A model generated the notes under the pieces. That model was not told the origin of the DNA. It saw only the letters and a list, made by a program, of their open reading frames with translations, and made no database searches. Below are positions 13,407 to 26,100 of a stretch of DNA of 64,000 nucleotides, one piece after another; position 1 is the first letter of the stretch; every line of letters starts with the position of its first letter. The stretch covers positions 203,501 to 267,500 of the forward strand of contig NW_026622985.1 in NCBI RefSeq assembly GCF_023065955.2, written 5' to 3'. The position numbers were made by a program, and so were the translations under genes. The stretch comes from Ursus arctos (taxonomy: Eukaryota > Chordata > Mammalia > Carnivora > Ursidae).

Positions 13407-15082
13407 AGTTAAAATGTCCATGCTACCCAGAGCAATCTACACTTTCAATGCTATCCCAATCAAAATACCGAGGACATTTTTCAAAGAACTGGAACAAATA
13501 GTCCTTAAATTTGTATGGAACCAGAAAAGACCCCGAATCTCCAAGGAACTGTTGAAAAGGAAAAACAAAGCTGGGGGCATCACAATGCCGGATTTTGAGC
13601 TGTACTACAAAGCTGTGATCACAAAGACAGCATGGTACTGGCACAAAAACAGACACATAGACCAATGGAACAGAATAGAGAGCCCAGAAATGGACCCTCG
13701 GCTCTTTGGGCAACTAATATTTGATAAAGCAGGAAAAAACATCCGGTGGGAAAAAGACAGTCTCTTCAATAAATGGTGCTGGGAAAATTGGACAGCTACA
13801 TGCAAAAGAATGAAACTTGACCACTATCTCACACCATACACAAAAATAAACTCCAAATGGATGAAAGACCTCGATGTGAGACAGGAATCCATCAAAATTC
13901 TAGAGGAGAACATAGGCAGCAACCTCTACGACATCGGCCAAAGCAACCTTTTTCATGATACATCCCCAAAGGCAAGAGAAACAAAAGATAAAATGAATTT
14001 ATGGGACTTCATCAAGATTAAAAGTTTCTGCACAGCCAAGGAAACAGTCAGAAAAACTAAGAGGCAGCCCACGGAATGGGAGAAGATATTTGCAAATGAC
14101 ACTACAGATAAAGGACTGGTATCCAAGATCTACAAAGAACTTCTCAAACTCAATACACGAGAAACAAATAAACAAATCAAAAAATGGGCAGAAGATATGA
14201 ACAGACACTTTTCCAATGAAGACATACAAATGGCTAACAGACACATGAAAAAATGTTCAAAATCATTAGCCATCAAGGAAATTCAAATCAAAACCACACT
14301 GAGATACCACCTTACGCCAGTTAGAATGGCAAAAATAGACAAGGCAAGAAACAACAATTGTTGGAGAGGATGTGGAGAAAGGGGATCCCTCCTACATTGT
14401 TGGTGGGAATGCAAGTTGGTACAGCCACTCTGGAAAACAGTGTGGAGGTCCCTTAGAAAGTTAAAAATTGAGCTACCCTATGATCCAGCCATTGCACTAC
14501 TGGGTGTTTACCCCAAAGATACAGACATAGTGAAGAGAAGGGCCATATGCACCCCAATGTTCATAGCAGCAAAGTCCACAATAGCTAAATTGTGGAAGGA
14601 GCCGCGATGCCCTTCAACAGATGACTGGATTAAGAAGTTGTGTTCCATATATACAATGGAATATTACTCAGCTATCAGAAAGAACGAGTTCTCAACATTT
14701 GCTACAACATGGACGGCACTGGAGGAGATAATGCTAAGTGAAATAAGTCAAGCAGAGAAAGACAACTATCATATGATTTCTCTCATCTATGGAACATAAG
14801 AACTAGGATGATCAGTAGGGGAAGAAAGGGATAAAGAAAGGGGGGTAATCAGAAGGGGGAATGAAACATGAGGGACTATGGACTATGAGAAACAAACTGA
14901 GGGCTACAGAGCGGAGGGGGGTGGGGGAATGGGACAGGCCGGTGATGGGTAGTAAGGAGGGCACATATTGCATGGTGCACTGGGTGTTATACACAACTAA
15001 TGAATCATCGAGCCTTACATCGAAAACCGGGGATGTACTGTATGGTGACTAACATAATATAATAAAAAATCATTATAAAAAA
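13407..15082 (+). mobile_element. Young 5'-truncated LINE-1
   Basis: Similarity to the full-length L1 further right starts abruptly at the ORF2 segment encoding '[10 protein letters not shown]' and runs through the ORF2 stop, the whole 3' UTR, an AATAAA signal (15,061-15,066) and a poly-A tail. A 7-bp AAAAAGT occurs at both edges (13,403-13,409 and 15,083-15,089) and may be a short target-site duplication, but it overlaps the A-tail and is weak evidence. 5' truncation is the usual outcome of incomplete target-primed reverse transcription. Confidence 0.95.
13414..14799 (+). pseudogene. LINE-1 ORF2p C-terminal fragment (461 codons, uninterrupted)
   Basis: This open frame encodes the C-terminal third of L1 ORF2p. 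The endonuclease and reverse transcriptase domains are absent through 5' truncation, so no retrotransposition activity is expected. The C-terminal zinc knuckle of the CX3CX7HX4C type is readable as [18 protein letters not shown] near residues 320-337. By reading alignment, the fragment differs from the matching part of the minus-strand copy at 23.1-25.9 kb at about ten residues in 461, so both belong to one young subfamily. The first ATG is an internal methionine of the full protein, not a real translation start. It is annotated as a pseudogene because it is a transposon remnant. Confidence 0.93.
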
Positions 15083-15089
15083 AAAAAGT

Positions 15090-17439
15090 CTGATTGTAAA
15101 ACCAGCACTGAGTGAAATGTATTTGAAATGTCATTCAGAGAACAGTGAGAGTATCAAAAGGCTAAGACCAATTAGGAAGGCAGGAAGAAAAGTTGTAAAC
15201 ATCATCAGATATCCAGGAGCTAGGTGGAGAATGAAAAATATCTAAGTGTCCACACTCCCTCGATATATATGATAGCCATGCTGTGCACTTCACGAAAGCA
15301 GCGCATGTGGGCTTTCTGGACCTGTAAGTAATTGTGCTTTGCCCTGCCCTCACACCCCGCCTGTTCCGTCTCTCTCTGTTAGCTCATGCGCAGCTGCTGC
15401 ATCTCTCCCCAGACCTAGCTGCACATGGTTCCTGGCTTTGGCTTTGCCCCATACGCATTATCTTCTGAATGACGTGTATGTGCTCTCCAGCTAGTCCTGT
15501 CCTACTCAGTGCCCCAGAGTAGGTAGGACACCATATGGTTAATGACAGGTAGAAAAGACAAAATGATTTATTAGAAAGATATTTATGATGTAGGTAGGGG
15601 GGATGGTGAATGAGAGATGGTGCTTTTTACATGGAGGAGTAAGAAAAGATTAATCAACCACAACTCTGCCTACAACAACAGAACAGGAGATGGTATCATT
15701 TATTGATTTAGAAAATATACAAGAAGGAGCCAGCATCATAACCTAAGGACAAGGTATCCCGTTTGTATCTATTGAGATGGAAGTGCCTCTGGGATACCGG
15801 ATGGCAATTCCCTAAAAAGCAGCTCAATCTCTGAGGCTATGGAAAGACAGCTGGGAGTAATGAACATGTTAGCAGTAGTTGAAACCATGGCAACAGATGA
15901 AACCATTTAGATGAATTGCATAGAATAAGCAGAGGAGAAATTCCGGACATCAAACTTTGCAAGTATGGGCAAAGGAAAGGGAACATAAAGAAGGATCTGG
16001 GAGGTCAAACAAGATGAGAGTATTCAGAAGAGTGACAAACAGTATCAAATGTAATGAGTAGCATGTAAACTGCCACATGTTCTTTGGAATAGATGGACAT
16101 TATATCAGTGACCTTGGAAAGGGGACTTCCTGTAAGTGACTGGAAGTTGGATTAAATGAAAAATGAGGAAGCGAGGCATCACAGGTTATTCTTCAGCTTG
16201 TTTGTAATTGGTAAGGTAAAAAGTTGAAAGACAAAATTTTTATAATTAAAAAATTATCTTTCTTTATTGAGTAGGATAATCTAGCAATGAAGGAAAGATA
16301 GAAGATTTGGAAGAAAGAATATAATGAACGAGTCAAGTTTCTGAAGGAAGCAGGATGTAATATCCAGCTTGGAGGAGTTGGGATTGAGCCAAGAACGAAG
16401 GGAAGAATGGTAATCTCTCTCAGGCCAGAGGAACAATTGGCAGTGATGTGTGGAAGAATGGAGATAGTCTTCAAGGACGAGGATTAACTATTTAGCAGTA
16501 TAGGGTAAAAGAATGTTTTCTAAGTTTTAAAACTAAAATAAGTGACAGTGATAAGAGGCATGTCATTAAAACATTTACAAGCAACATTCACTGACTACTG
16601 TGTACTAGACATTGTGTCAGCCAGTTGGAAGTAGCAATTAAAAGGTCACCTATAAAATTGAGGAATTAATAATGAAGAATAACATTTTTAAATAAGAAAC
16701 CTTTGGTGTGATGAGTATCCCAAAGGGGAAATCAAGGTTTCTAACAATTTTAAAATAATTCAGATATTATAACTTTCTCTCCTATTACTAAATGGAGAAA
16801 AGTAGGAGCTGTGTGTTTCTACCTGCATTAAAGCTCTGATCATCATGTTCTCAAGTAGAATGTATAGTTCAATGCAGAGACATCTGAAATCATAAAAAAA
16901 AATGTCTAAAATAACTGCCACCACAAAGCTGCTTTGATGAGAGAACAGATGGGTGACAGCACGGAGTTTCTATAAGCAGGTAGGAAAACAATCAGTGTTA
17001 GCAAACAACATCCGTGGTAACAAGTCTAGAATCCCCAAGAGGTTATTTTCCTTTATTGGTGGGTAAACATTTAGCAGTTTTGATTACCAGAGCGTCTTCT
17101 AACCTGGTGGTGCCCACTCGCTAGAGTGTTTTCCAGAGAGCATTTCATATAGCTCATATTACCTGTAAAATATTTCATCTAGACAGCTTTAAAAAGTATT
17201 TTGTACTTTATGGGTTGTGCATTTGGGTATGTGTCTCAAAGCACATACAATTCTTTCCGGATTCCTGAGAGAGGTAACAGGTGGGAAAAATGAGTTTATG
17301 GGAATTGGTACAGTAGCCCTAAAAAAACCAAAAAGATGTGCTGAGAAGTTAGAAGTAAGATTTGACTGCAAAAGAGAAATAGATAATTATTCCCGTATGT
17401 ATTACGTATTCCTGTATATAATTAAATTTACATGAGTGG
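15090..17439. other. AT-rich DNA without a recognisable gene
   Basis: No exon, RNA gene or young element is recognisable. The 93-codon minus-strand ORF at 16,193-16,474 has no family resemblance. Confidence 0.55.
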
Positions 17440-17945
17440 TCCTTCTATCAGTTTTCTATTGCTACCATAACAAATCACCACAAACTTGGTGGCTCAAATC
17501 AACAAAAATTTATTATCTTAGAGTTCTATAAGTTAGAAGTCAGCAAGGATCTCACTGGGTTAAAATCATCATGTTAGTTTGGCTGTATTCCTTTCTGGAG
17601 ACTATAGGGTTGAGTATTTCCTTGCATTTTCCAGTTTCTAGAGGCCACCAACATTCCTTGGCTCCTGGCCCTCTTTTTCCATCTTAAAAGCCACCAATGT
17701 TGTATCTTTCTGGCCATTCTCAAATGGCCACATTTCCCTCTGACTCTGTCTTCTGCCTCCTTATACATTTAAGAGCCCATGTGGTTACATTGGGCTCACC
17801 CAAATAATCCAAGATAATCTTCCTATCTCAAGGTCCATAACTTTAATTATCTCTGAAAGTTCCTTCTGCCATATAGAGTATCGTATTCATACATCCCAGG
17901 GATTAAGATGTGGGCATCCTTGGGGCCATTATTCTGCCTACCACA
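17440..17945. repeat. Old mammalian interspersed repeat (LTR-like)
   Basis: The stretch from 'CTATCAGTTTTCTATTGCTA' through 'CACAAACTTGGTGGCTC' to 'GGCCATTATTCTGCCTACCA' is a motif series I recognise as a common dispersed mammalian repeat, most likely an ancient solo LTR of the ERVL/MaLR type. It has no coding content. The family name is from memory of the motif pattern and is not certain. Confidence 0.5.
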
Positions 17946-18949
17946 GACCTATTGCTTAATAAAAAGTTGGTAACAGGAAAATGAAAAAGGACAAAAATAA
18001 TTCAGATAATGCTGATTATTTTAAAGCAGATTTAAAAATATATATATTTCAGTGAGATGAAACTAAGTTTTATATTCCCTGTGACCCCAGCAGTACCTTT
18101 CTACTTGAATAACAAATGATAAGAACTAAAAAAATGTATAGAAAGACCGAGGAAATAGTGAGGCACACCAGACAAGAAAGCAAAACACTTATACGATGAT
18201 ATGGGCTCACTTACAAACTCTGAGATCTAGGAAAAGTCATAATTTTAAATGTAAAATGGGGATATCAGTTACCACTATTGATATATGCATAGGTACTTTG
18301 TAAATATAATTTCTCATTCTGCCTACCTGAAAACATTATTGTAAAAATCATACGAGCAATCTGCATGTGAAGGTTCTTTGTAAATTATAAAACACCATGG
18401 GATTTTTACAAGATTTTGAAGGCACTCCACATATTTTACCAGCGATTTAAAGAAACTTGTGATATATTTGTTATTTGTTATTCTTATTTGTTATTGTAGG
18501 ACTTTGATTATTCCTTTTTTAAATATTACAACAACTGAGATTGACAGGATGTTTGTTGTCCCAATTCATATATTAACAGATTCCACATTCTAGTGCTCTA
18601 GAAATAGAATTCTTTCCTCTCACCTCTTGGGTGCCCGCTCGTATTTCTATTTGTGAATTAAGGAATTCAACTCCAAGGGAAAGCCTGTGACATAATTTCA
18701 TATCTCAGTTGAAACCTTAGCCTCTAACAAAGTGAAGAAAGAGGCTACCAATGTGAGGAGAGTGGTCAACTTGAAGGAAAAGAAAGCTTGGACACAATTA
18801 ATTCCAGAGATTTATAAAGAACTGGGATGTAAACCAGTAATTCTGACAACTTGGAGTTAGATTTCAGTTTGTTTTGGTTTGGTTTTAGAGGAAATTACAC
18901 ACAGTGTGGAATTTTGCCAATGCAATGGTATCTGTCGTACAATGAAAAA
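17946..18949. other. AT-rich DNA without a recognisable gene
   Basis: No convincing exon or repeat is seen. A TA-rich run sits near 18,035-18,050. Confidence 0.5.
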
Positions 18950-19800
18950 ATTCTTACACTTGACCAATGAGCATATAAAAAATGCTCAACATCATTAATC
19001 ATCAGAGAAATTCAAATCAAAACCACACTGAGATATCACCTCACACCCAATAAAATGGCTACTATTAAAAAAAAAAAAGGAAAAGACAAAACCCCCGGGA
19101 ATTACAAGTGTCAGCACGGCTGCAGACAAATTAGAATCTCTGTGTACTGTTAATGGGAATGTAAAATAATGCATATGAAAACAACGTAGGTTCCTCAAGA
19201 AAATTAAAAAATAGAAACACAGTATGATCCAGCAATGCCACTTCTGGGTATTCATCCAAGAAATAAAACAAAAAGTGAAAACAGGATCTTGAAGAGAGAT
19301 TTGCATGCCCACATTCATTGCAGCACTAGTCACAATAAACAAGAGGTGGAATCAACCTAAATGTCTATCAGCAGATAAATGGATTTTAAAAATGTAGTGT
19401 ATACATAACACCAGAATATTGTTCAGCCTCAAAAAAGAAAGCCTGTTACATGCACAACATGGATGCACCTTGAAGGCATTGTGCTGAGTGAAACAGGCCG
19501 TTCACAACGACACAGTTACTGGACGATCCGCTGATCCAGGGTATCTGAAGTAGTCCAGTTCTAGAAACAGAAGGTAGAATGGTAGTTACCAGAGGCTAGG
19601 GGTCAGGGAGGAAAGGGGAAACTGTTGTTATCTAAGGAGTATAGAGCATTTTTGTTTGGTTTGTTTTTGGTTTTGTTTTTCATTTGGTTTGGTTTGGTTT
19701 TACAAGATGAAAAAGTTCTGGCGATCTGCCTCACAACACTGTGAATAAACTTAACACTACTGAATCGCACATTTAAAAATGGTTAAGATGGTAAATATTA
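18950..19800 (+). mobile_element. Old LINE-1 3' fragment
   Basis: Sense-strand sequence matches L1 ORF2 C-terminal coding DNA: 'ATTCAAATCAAAACCACACTGAGAT', the young-L1 equivalent of which is at 14,281, is almost unchanged. The following 'ATGATCCAGCAATGCCACTT' region corresponds to the 'YDPAIALL' part of ORF2p. Stops and indels break the frame. A G/T-rich low-complexity patch (19,645-19,700) lies near its end. Confidence 0.85.
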
Positions 19801-20734
19801 AATGTCTCAAAAAATCGCAGATGTCCCCCTGAAGGATACAGACCTGATGAGCACATGGTTGAACCAGCAAAGGCCTGGGGTCAAGATGAAGAGATGCTAC
19901 TGGCAATAACTTAAAATGTATGTGGAAAAAAAAGAACGTATGGCCGTGAGCTCCTGGGGCAAATGCCTGTACATCACAGCAAAGGATTAAATGATACCAA
20001 TGTAGTAACTCAAGAGTAAACACCCTCCCCCCCACCCCCCGGCAAAGATGCTGGGTGTATACCAGGACCCACTATGCCACGGACATAGAGTTTGCCTCAT
20101 GGACACAGATACCCTCCTAGGGCAGAAAAGGGAAGTGAGGAAAAAAAGCAAACTATTAAATATTTTACCTAAGAAAGCAAAAACAACAAAAACGTCAGTT
20201 ATCCCACAGTAATCATTTAAAATCTAATAGGGAGTTGTATTTTTAAAATGTTCAATATTTAAAGTGAAGGGAGACAATTCAGACTGAAAGAAACTCTATT
20301 AACTGGCAATTCTAAATCTAGCCACCTGCTGAAAGGTGGTCTCATAAGCAGAGCATGGCCATGCTAGAGAGTAACAACTGTGTTTTCTGCGGATACCTTA
20401 GTTGTAGTGTATGTTAACATGAGTATCCCTTTTCTCAGTTTTGGCTGAGGCCTCAAGCTAGTAATGGTCAGTCATGCCCACATTGCAAAAGAGGATATGA
20501 GTTCACTGAAGCAGACCTTGTCATAATTTTCAGGAACTTTAGAAGACTACCTGCCTCTATTCTTTTAAAAATGTTGGAGAGAATATTAGAAAGGATTTTT
20601 TTTTTTTTAAGAAGAGATGTTGGAATGCTCTTGTCTCACTACTGTGCTTTGAGGAATTTTTTGAGGGCCAAAGATACATAGGATGGATCTACTCTACGTC
20701 TATGTCAGGAGGTAGGTGGCTCCTTGGATTAGTC
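19801..20734. other. No recognisable gene
   Basis: Mixed-composition DNA with a C-run near 20,025-20,040. The overlapping minus-strand ORF at 19,757-20,035 has no family resemblance. Confidence 0.5.
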
Positions 20735-21120
20735 CAGAGTCCTGGATGTTCTCTTTGAGCTGCTTTAACAAGGTACTGGAGACTGGGTGGCTTATACAGC
20801 AAACTAGAAGCTGGGAAATCTGAGATCAAGGTGTGAGCAGATTTGATGTCTGGGGAGGACATCCTTCCTGGTTTACAGACAGTGCCTTCTTGCTGAATCT
20901 TCACATGGTAGAGTGAGAGGGAAAGGAACTGAGGTCTTTTCATCTCTTAAGAGATGAAAATCTCTTATACCAATCCTATCATGGAGGTACCACTCCTAGA
21001 CCCTCATCCAAACCTAGTTATCGCCCAAAGTCCCCATCTCCAAAAATCATCGTATTGTGGATTAAGACTTCAACATATGAATTTTGGGAAGTCATGAATA
21101 TTTGTGCATAGTCAGTACCT
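20735..21120. repeat. Probable MaLR-type solo LTR (old)
   Basis: The series 'GAGACTGGGTGGCTTATACA', 'GAAGCTGGGAAATCTGAGAT', 'TCTTCACATGGTAGAG' and 'GACTTCAACATATGAATTTTGG' is characteristic of ERVL-MaLR (MLT1/MST-like) LTRs. It is degenerate, with no internal region beside it. Assignment is from motif recognition and the boundaries are approximate. Confidence 0.6.
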
Positions 21121-21239
21121 ACTCTGGAGGATGTCCACTGGTCACATTTAATCCTTGGCTGTAACTTGCTGACATCTGTCCCTAGAGCCCATAGCCATTG
21201 TTCTTTTTGTTTGTTTATTTTTGCTTTTGTTTTTTTTGG

Positions 21240-21672
21240 GGGGGTTATTTTTAATTTTTTTAATTTTTTAATTTATTTTTTAAATTTATTATGTTAATCA
21301 CCATACAGTACATCCTTAGTTTTTGATGTACTGTTCCATGATTCATTGTGTATAACACCCGGTGCTCCATACAATATGTGCCCTCCTTAATACTCATCAC
21401 CGGCCTAGCCCAATGCCCCACCCCCCTCCCCTCTAAAGCCCTCAGTTTGTTTCCCAGAGTTCATAGTCTCTCGTGGTTCATTCCCCCTCTGTTTAACCCC
21501 CCTTCATTCTTCCCTTCCTTCTCCTACCGATCTCCCTGCTATTCCTTATGTTCTACAAATGAGTGAAACCATATGATAATTGTCTTTCTCTGCTTGACTT
21601 ATTGCACTTAGCATTATCTCCTCCAGTTCCGTCCATGTTGTTGCAAATGTTGGGTAATCGTTCTTTCTGATC
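21240..21672 (-). mobile_element. LINE-1 3'-end fragment, antisense
   Basis: The reverse complement carries the same 3' UTR as the young L1 copies (plus strand 'CACCATACAGTACATCC', 'TATAACACCCGGTGCTCC', 'GTGCCCTCCTTAATACTC') and about 110 bp of the ORF2 end ('TCTTTCTCTGCTTGACTTATT'). It is more diverged than the copies at 13.4 and 22.7 kb. Confidence 0.93.
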
Positions 21673-22635
21673 ATAGCCCTTGTTCTTTGATTTGCTTTTG
21701 AAGTCCTCACCAGTGATCACCACTTCATCTTGACTCAAGATGTGGCAGAGGAGAGGGGAAGAGAGATAGTGTGCTGGTCTGAGTTTCATCTAAGATCCTG
21801 TCCAGGACTTTGTAGAAGTACTGAGTGCATCAAGAAAGGGGTAAATCTGCAGATTCCTAGGAGCTGAGGGGGGCAGACATAAGTGGTTGTCCACAGAGTG
21901 CAATCCTGTATTCCTAGCACCATGAACAGAAAGTCAGTAATGCCTTCATTTCCTGACTGTTTGAGGGCACATACTCTATAGGATACCAGAAAAAAAGATA
22001 ATGGGTGCATTTATAACCATTCAGCAAATATTAGAATTGAGTATCAAAGCTTGCTTTGTTGCAAGGGGAAATTTTGTGTCCCCTTCTGCCGTGCTTGCAT
22101 TATGATAGCTAGCATTTCTTGCTCTCTCTGCCCACTGAGACAGAGCTAGAAGAAGAAGAAGGGAAAACTAGTGCATGAAGAAAGTGAAAACATTTACTGA
22201 AGCAGAAATTTTACCATGTCCCCCAAAGAAATAATTGGTAGATTGAAAATAGCTGACAGTGTCCACCCTGTGAGTTAGCATAGACTACTCTAATTAAATA
22301 GAGAAATATTTCAATGGTTATTCCAAATATACATATTACATCTAATATGTCCATATGAATTTTAAGTAGTTGCTCCCCAGAAAGCACTGACTGCTTTGCA
22401 CAGCACTAGAAATGGTCTTGAATGCCATAAAGTTCCGTCAAAAGCTTTGTGGGTTTTTGCAATTTAAGCCAGAGATAAAAAATTCATTCCTTTATATGGA
22501 TTATATCCAAAAGGAAAACATTGGAAATTAAAGGTGTTATAGCAATTGTAAGTTGAAATTTCTTTGCATTAAGTCAAAATATGGATATATTTGGAGAGAA
22601 GAGAGTATGAGAAATTGTCCTAAAGGTGACTGATA
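21673..22635. other. No recognisable gene
   Basis: Random short ORFs only. This is the pre-insertion flank of the full-length L1; its final bases form the left copy of that element's target-site duplication. Confidence 0.55.
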
Positions 22636-22653
22636 AGGAATTGTGAATTTTTA
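22636..22653. repeat. Target-site duplication, left copy
   Basis: AGGAATTGTGAATTTTTA is repeated exactly at 29,244-29,261 and brackets the full-length L1. The perfect 18-bp match indicates a comparatively recent insertion. Confidence 0.95.
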
Positions 22654-22654
22654 T

Positions 22655-22796
22655 TTTTTTATTTTTTTAATGTTTTTTTTATTATATTATGTTAGTCACC
22701 GTACAGTACATCCCTGGTTTCTGATGTAAAGTTCGATGATTCATTAGTTGCATATAACACCCAGTGCACCATGCAATACGTGCCCTCCTTACTACC
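22655..22796 (-). mobile_element. Second, partial L1 3' UTR inside the TSD (candidate 3' transduction)
   Basis: The reverse complement repeats the terminal ~115 bp of the L1 3' UTR ('GGAGGGCACGTATTGCATGG' to 'CATAATATAATAAA') followed by its own A-rich tail that meets the target-site duplication. The main L1 3' end with another A-rich tail lies immediately upstream in the sense direction. The simplest reading is read-through of the parent element's polyadenylation site into a neighbouring L1 3' fragment that was co-inserted. A tail-mediated template switch would look similar. Confidence 0.75.
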
Positions 22797-23112
22797 TTTT
22801 TAAATTTTTTTTATTATTATTATTTTTCTTTTTTATAATGATTTTTTATTATATTATGTTAGTCACCATACAGTACATCCCCGGTTTTCGATGTAAGGCT
22901 CGATGATTCATTAGTTGTGTATAACACCCAGTGCACCATGCAATACGTGCCCTCCTTAATACCCATCACGGGCCTATCCCATTCCCCCACCCCCCCTCCC
23001 CTCTGTGGCCCTCAGTTTGTTTCTCATAGTCCATAGTCCCTCATGTTTCATTCCCCCTTCTGATTACCCCCCTTTCTTTATCCCTTTCTTCCCCTACTGA
23101 TCATCCTAGTTC

Positions 23113-26100
23113 TTATGTTCCATAGATGAGAGAAATCATATGATAGTTGTCTTTCTCTGCTTGATTTATTTCACTTAGCATTATCTCCTCCAGTGCCGTC
23201 CATGTTGTAGCAAATGTTGAGAACTCGTTCTTTCTGATAGCTGAGTAATATTCCATCGTATATATGGACCACAACTTCTTAATCCAGTCATCTGTTGAAG
23301 GGCATCTCGGCTCCCTCCATGATTTAGCTATTGTGGACATTGCTGCTATGAACATTGGGGTGCATATGGCCCTTCTCTTTACTACATCTGTATCTTTGGG
23401 GTAAACACCCAGTAGTGCAATGGCTGGATCATAGGGTAGCTCAATTTTTAACTTTCTAAGGGACCTCCACACTGTTTTCCAGAGTGGCTGTACCAACTTG
23501 CATTCCCACCAACAATGTAGGAGGGATCCCCTTTCTCCACATCCTCTCCAACAATTGTTGTTTCTTGCCTTGTCTATTTTTGCCATTCTAACTGGCGTAA
23601 GGTGGTATCTCAGTGTGGTTTTGATTTGAATTTCCTTGATGGCTAATGATTTTGAACATTTTTTCATGTGTCTGTTAGCCATTTGTATGTCTTCATTGGA
23701 AAAGTGTCTGTTCATATCTTCTGCCCATTTTTTGATTTGTTTATTTGTTTCTCGTGTATTGAGTTTGAGAAGTTCTTTGTAGATCTTGGATACCAGTCCT
23801 TTATCTGTAGTGTCATTTGCAAATATCTTCTCCCATTCCGTGGGCTGCCTCTTAGTTTTTCTGACTGTTTCCTTGGCTGTGCAGAAACTTTTAATCTTGA
23901 TGAAGTCCCATAAATTCATTTTATCTTTTGTTTCTCTTGCCTTTGGGGATGTATCATGAAAAAGGTTGCTTTGGCCGATGTCGTAGAGGTTGCTGCCTAT
24001 GTTCTCCTCTAGAATTTTGATGGATTCCTGTCTCACATCGAGGTCTTTCATCCATTTGGAGTTTATTTTTGTGTATGGTGTGAGATAGTGGTCAAGTTTC
24101 GTTCTTTTGCATGTAGCTGTCCAATTTTCCCAGCACCATTTATTGAAGAGACTGTCTTTTTCCCACCGGATGTTTTTTCCTGCTTTATCAAATATTAGTT
24201 GCCCAAAGAGCTGAGGGTCCATTTCTGGGCTCTCTATTCTGTTCCATTGGTCTATGTGTCTGTTTTTGTGCCAGTACCATGCTGTCTTTGTGATCACAGC
24301 TTTGTAGTACAGCTCGAAATCCAGCATTGTGATGCCCCCAGCTTTGTTTTTCCTTTTCAACAGTTCCTTGGAGATTCGGGGCCTTTTCTGGTTCCATACA
24401 AATTTAAGGACTATTTGTTCCAGTTCTTTGAAAAATGTCCTCGGTATTTTGATCGGGATAGCATTGAAAGAGTAGATTGCTCTGGGTAGCATGGACATTT
24501 TAACTATGTTAATTCTTCCGATCCATGAGCATGGAATATCTGTCCATCTTTTTATGTCTTCCTCAGTGTCTTTCAAGAGTGATTTATAGTTTCTAGAATA
24601 TAGGTCCTTTACGTCTCTGGTTAAGTTAATTCCAAGGTAACGTATGGTTTTTGGTGCTATTGTAAATGGGATGGATTCCCTAATTTCTCTTTCTTCGGTC
24701 TCGCTATTCGTGTACAGAAATGCAACTGATTTCTGAGCATTGATTTTGTATCCCGCCACGTTACTGAATTGCTCTATAACTTCTAATAGTTTGGGAGTGG
24801 CTTCTTTTGGGTTTTCCACATAGAGTATCATGTCATCTGCGAAGAGAGACATTTTGACTTCTTCTTTGCTGATTTGAATACCTTTGATCCCTTTTTGTCG
24901 TCTGATTGCTGTTGCAAGGACTTCTAGTACGATGTTGAATAATAGTGGCGAGAGTGGGCATCCTTGTCGTGTTCCTGATCTTAAGGGAAAGGCTTCCAGC
25001 TTTTCCCCATTGAGAATAATATTTGCAGTAGGCTTTTCATAGATGGCTTTTATGAGATTGAGAAATGTACCTTCTATTCCTACACTCTGAAGGGTTTTAA
25101 TCAGGAAAGGATGCTGTATTTTGTCAAATGCTTTTTCGGCATCAATTGAGAGGATCATATGGTTCCTGAGTCTTTTCTTGTTGATATGATGTATGACGCT
25201 GATTGATTTGCGAATATTGAACCACGCTTGCATCCCAGGTATGAATCCCACTTGATCGGGATGGATAATCCTTTTAATGAACTGTTGGATTCTATTAGCA
25301 AGTATCTTGTTGAGGATTTTGGCGTCCATATTCATTAGGGCAATCGGTCTATAATTCTCCTTTTTGAGGGGGTCTTTGCCTGGTTTGGGGATCAAGGTAA
25401 TATTGGCCTCATAGAATGAGTTTGGTAGCTTTCCTTCTGTTTCTATTTTTTGAAATAGCTTTAGGAGAATAGGTATTATTTCTTCTTTGAAAGTTTGGTA
25501 GAATTCCCCAGGAAAACCGTCTGGGCCTGGAGTTTTGTTATTTGGAAGGTTGTTTATCACTGACTCAATTTCTTCATCATTAATTGGCCTGTTTAAGAAA
25601 TCAATTTCTTCCTGTTTCAATCTTGGTAGTTTATAGGTTTCCAGGAAGGATTCCATCTCTTCCAGATTGCTTAGTTTATTGGCATATAGCTGTTGATAAA
25701 AATGTCTAATAATCCTTCCAATTTCAATGGTGTTCGTCGTGACCTCTCCTTTTTCATTCATAATTTTAATAATCTGGGTCCTTTCTCTTTTGTTTTGGAT
25801 AAGTGTTGCCAGTGGTCTGTCAATTTTATTGATTCTCTCAAAGAACCAGCTTCTAGTCCTGTTGATCTGCTCTACTGTACTTCTGGTTTCTGCTTGATTG
25901 ATTTCAGCTCTAAGTTTGGTCAACTGCTTCCTCGTGTGTGGATTAGGCCTGTCCCTTTGTTGCTATTCCAGCTTCTTGAGGTGAGAATATAAAAACTGCA
26001 TTTTAGATTTTTCTATTCTTTTGAGTGAGGCTTGGATGGCTATGTATTTCCTCCTTAGGACTGCCTTTGCAGTATCCCATAGGTTTTGGACTGTTGTATT

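Noticed and set aside
23668..24489. Plus-strand ORFs opposite the full-length L1 (81 and 96 codons)
   Set aside because: They are antisense shadows of L1 ORF2, and near-identical shadows appear opposite the other L1 at 13.4-14.2 kb.
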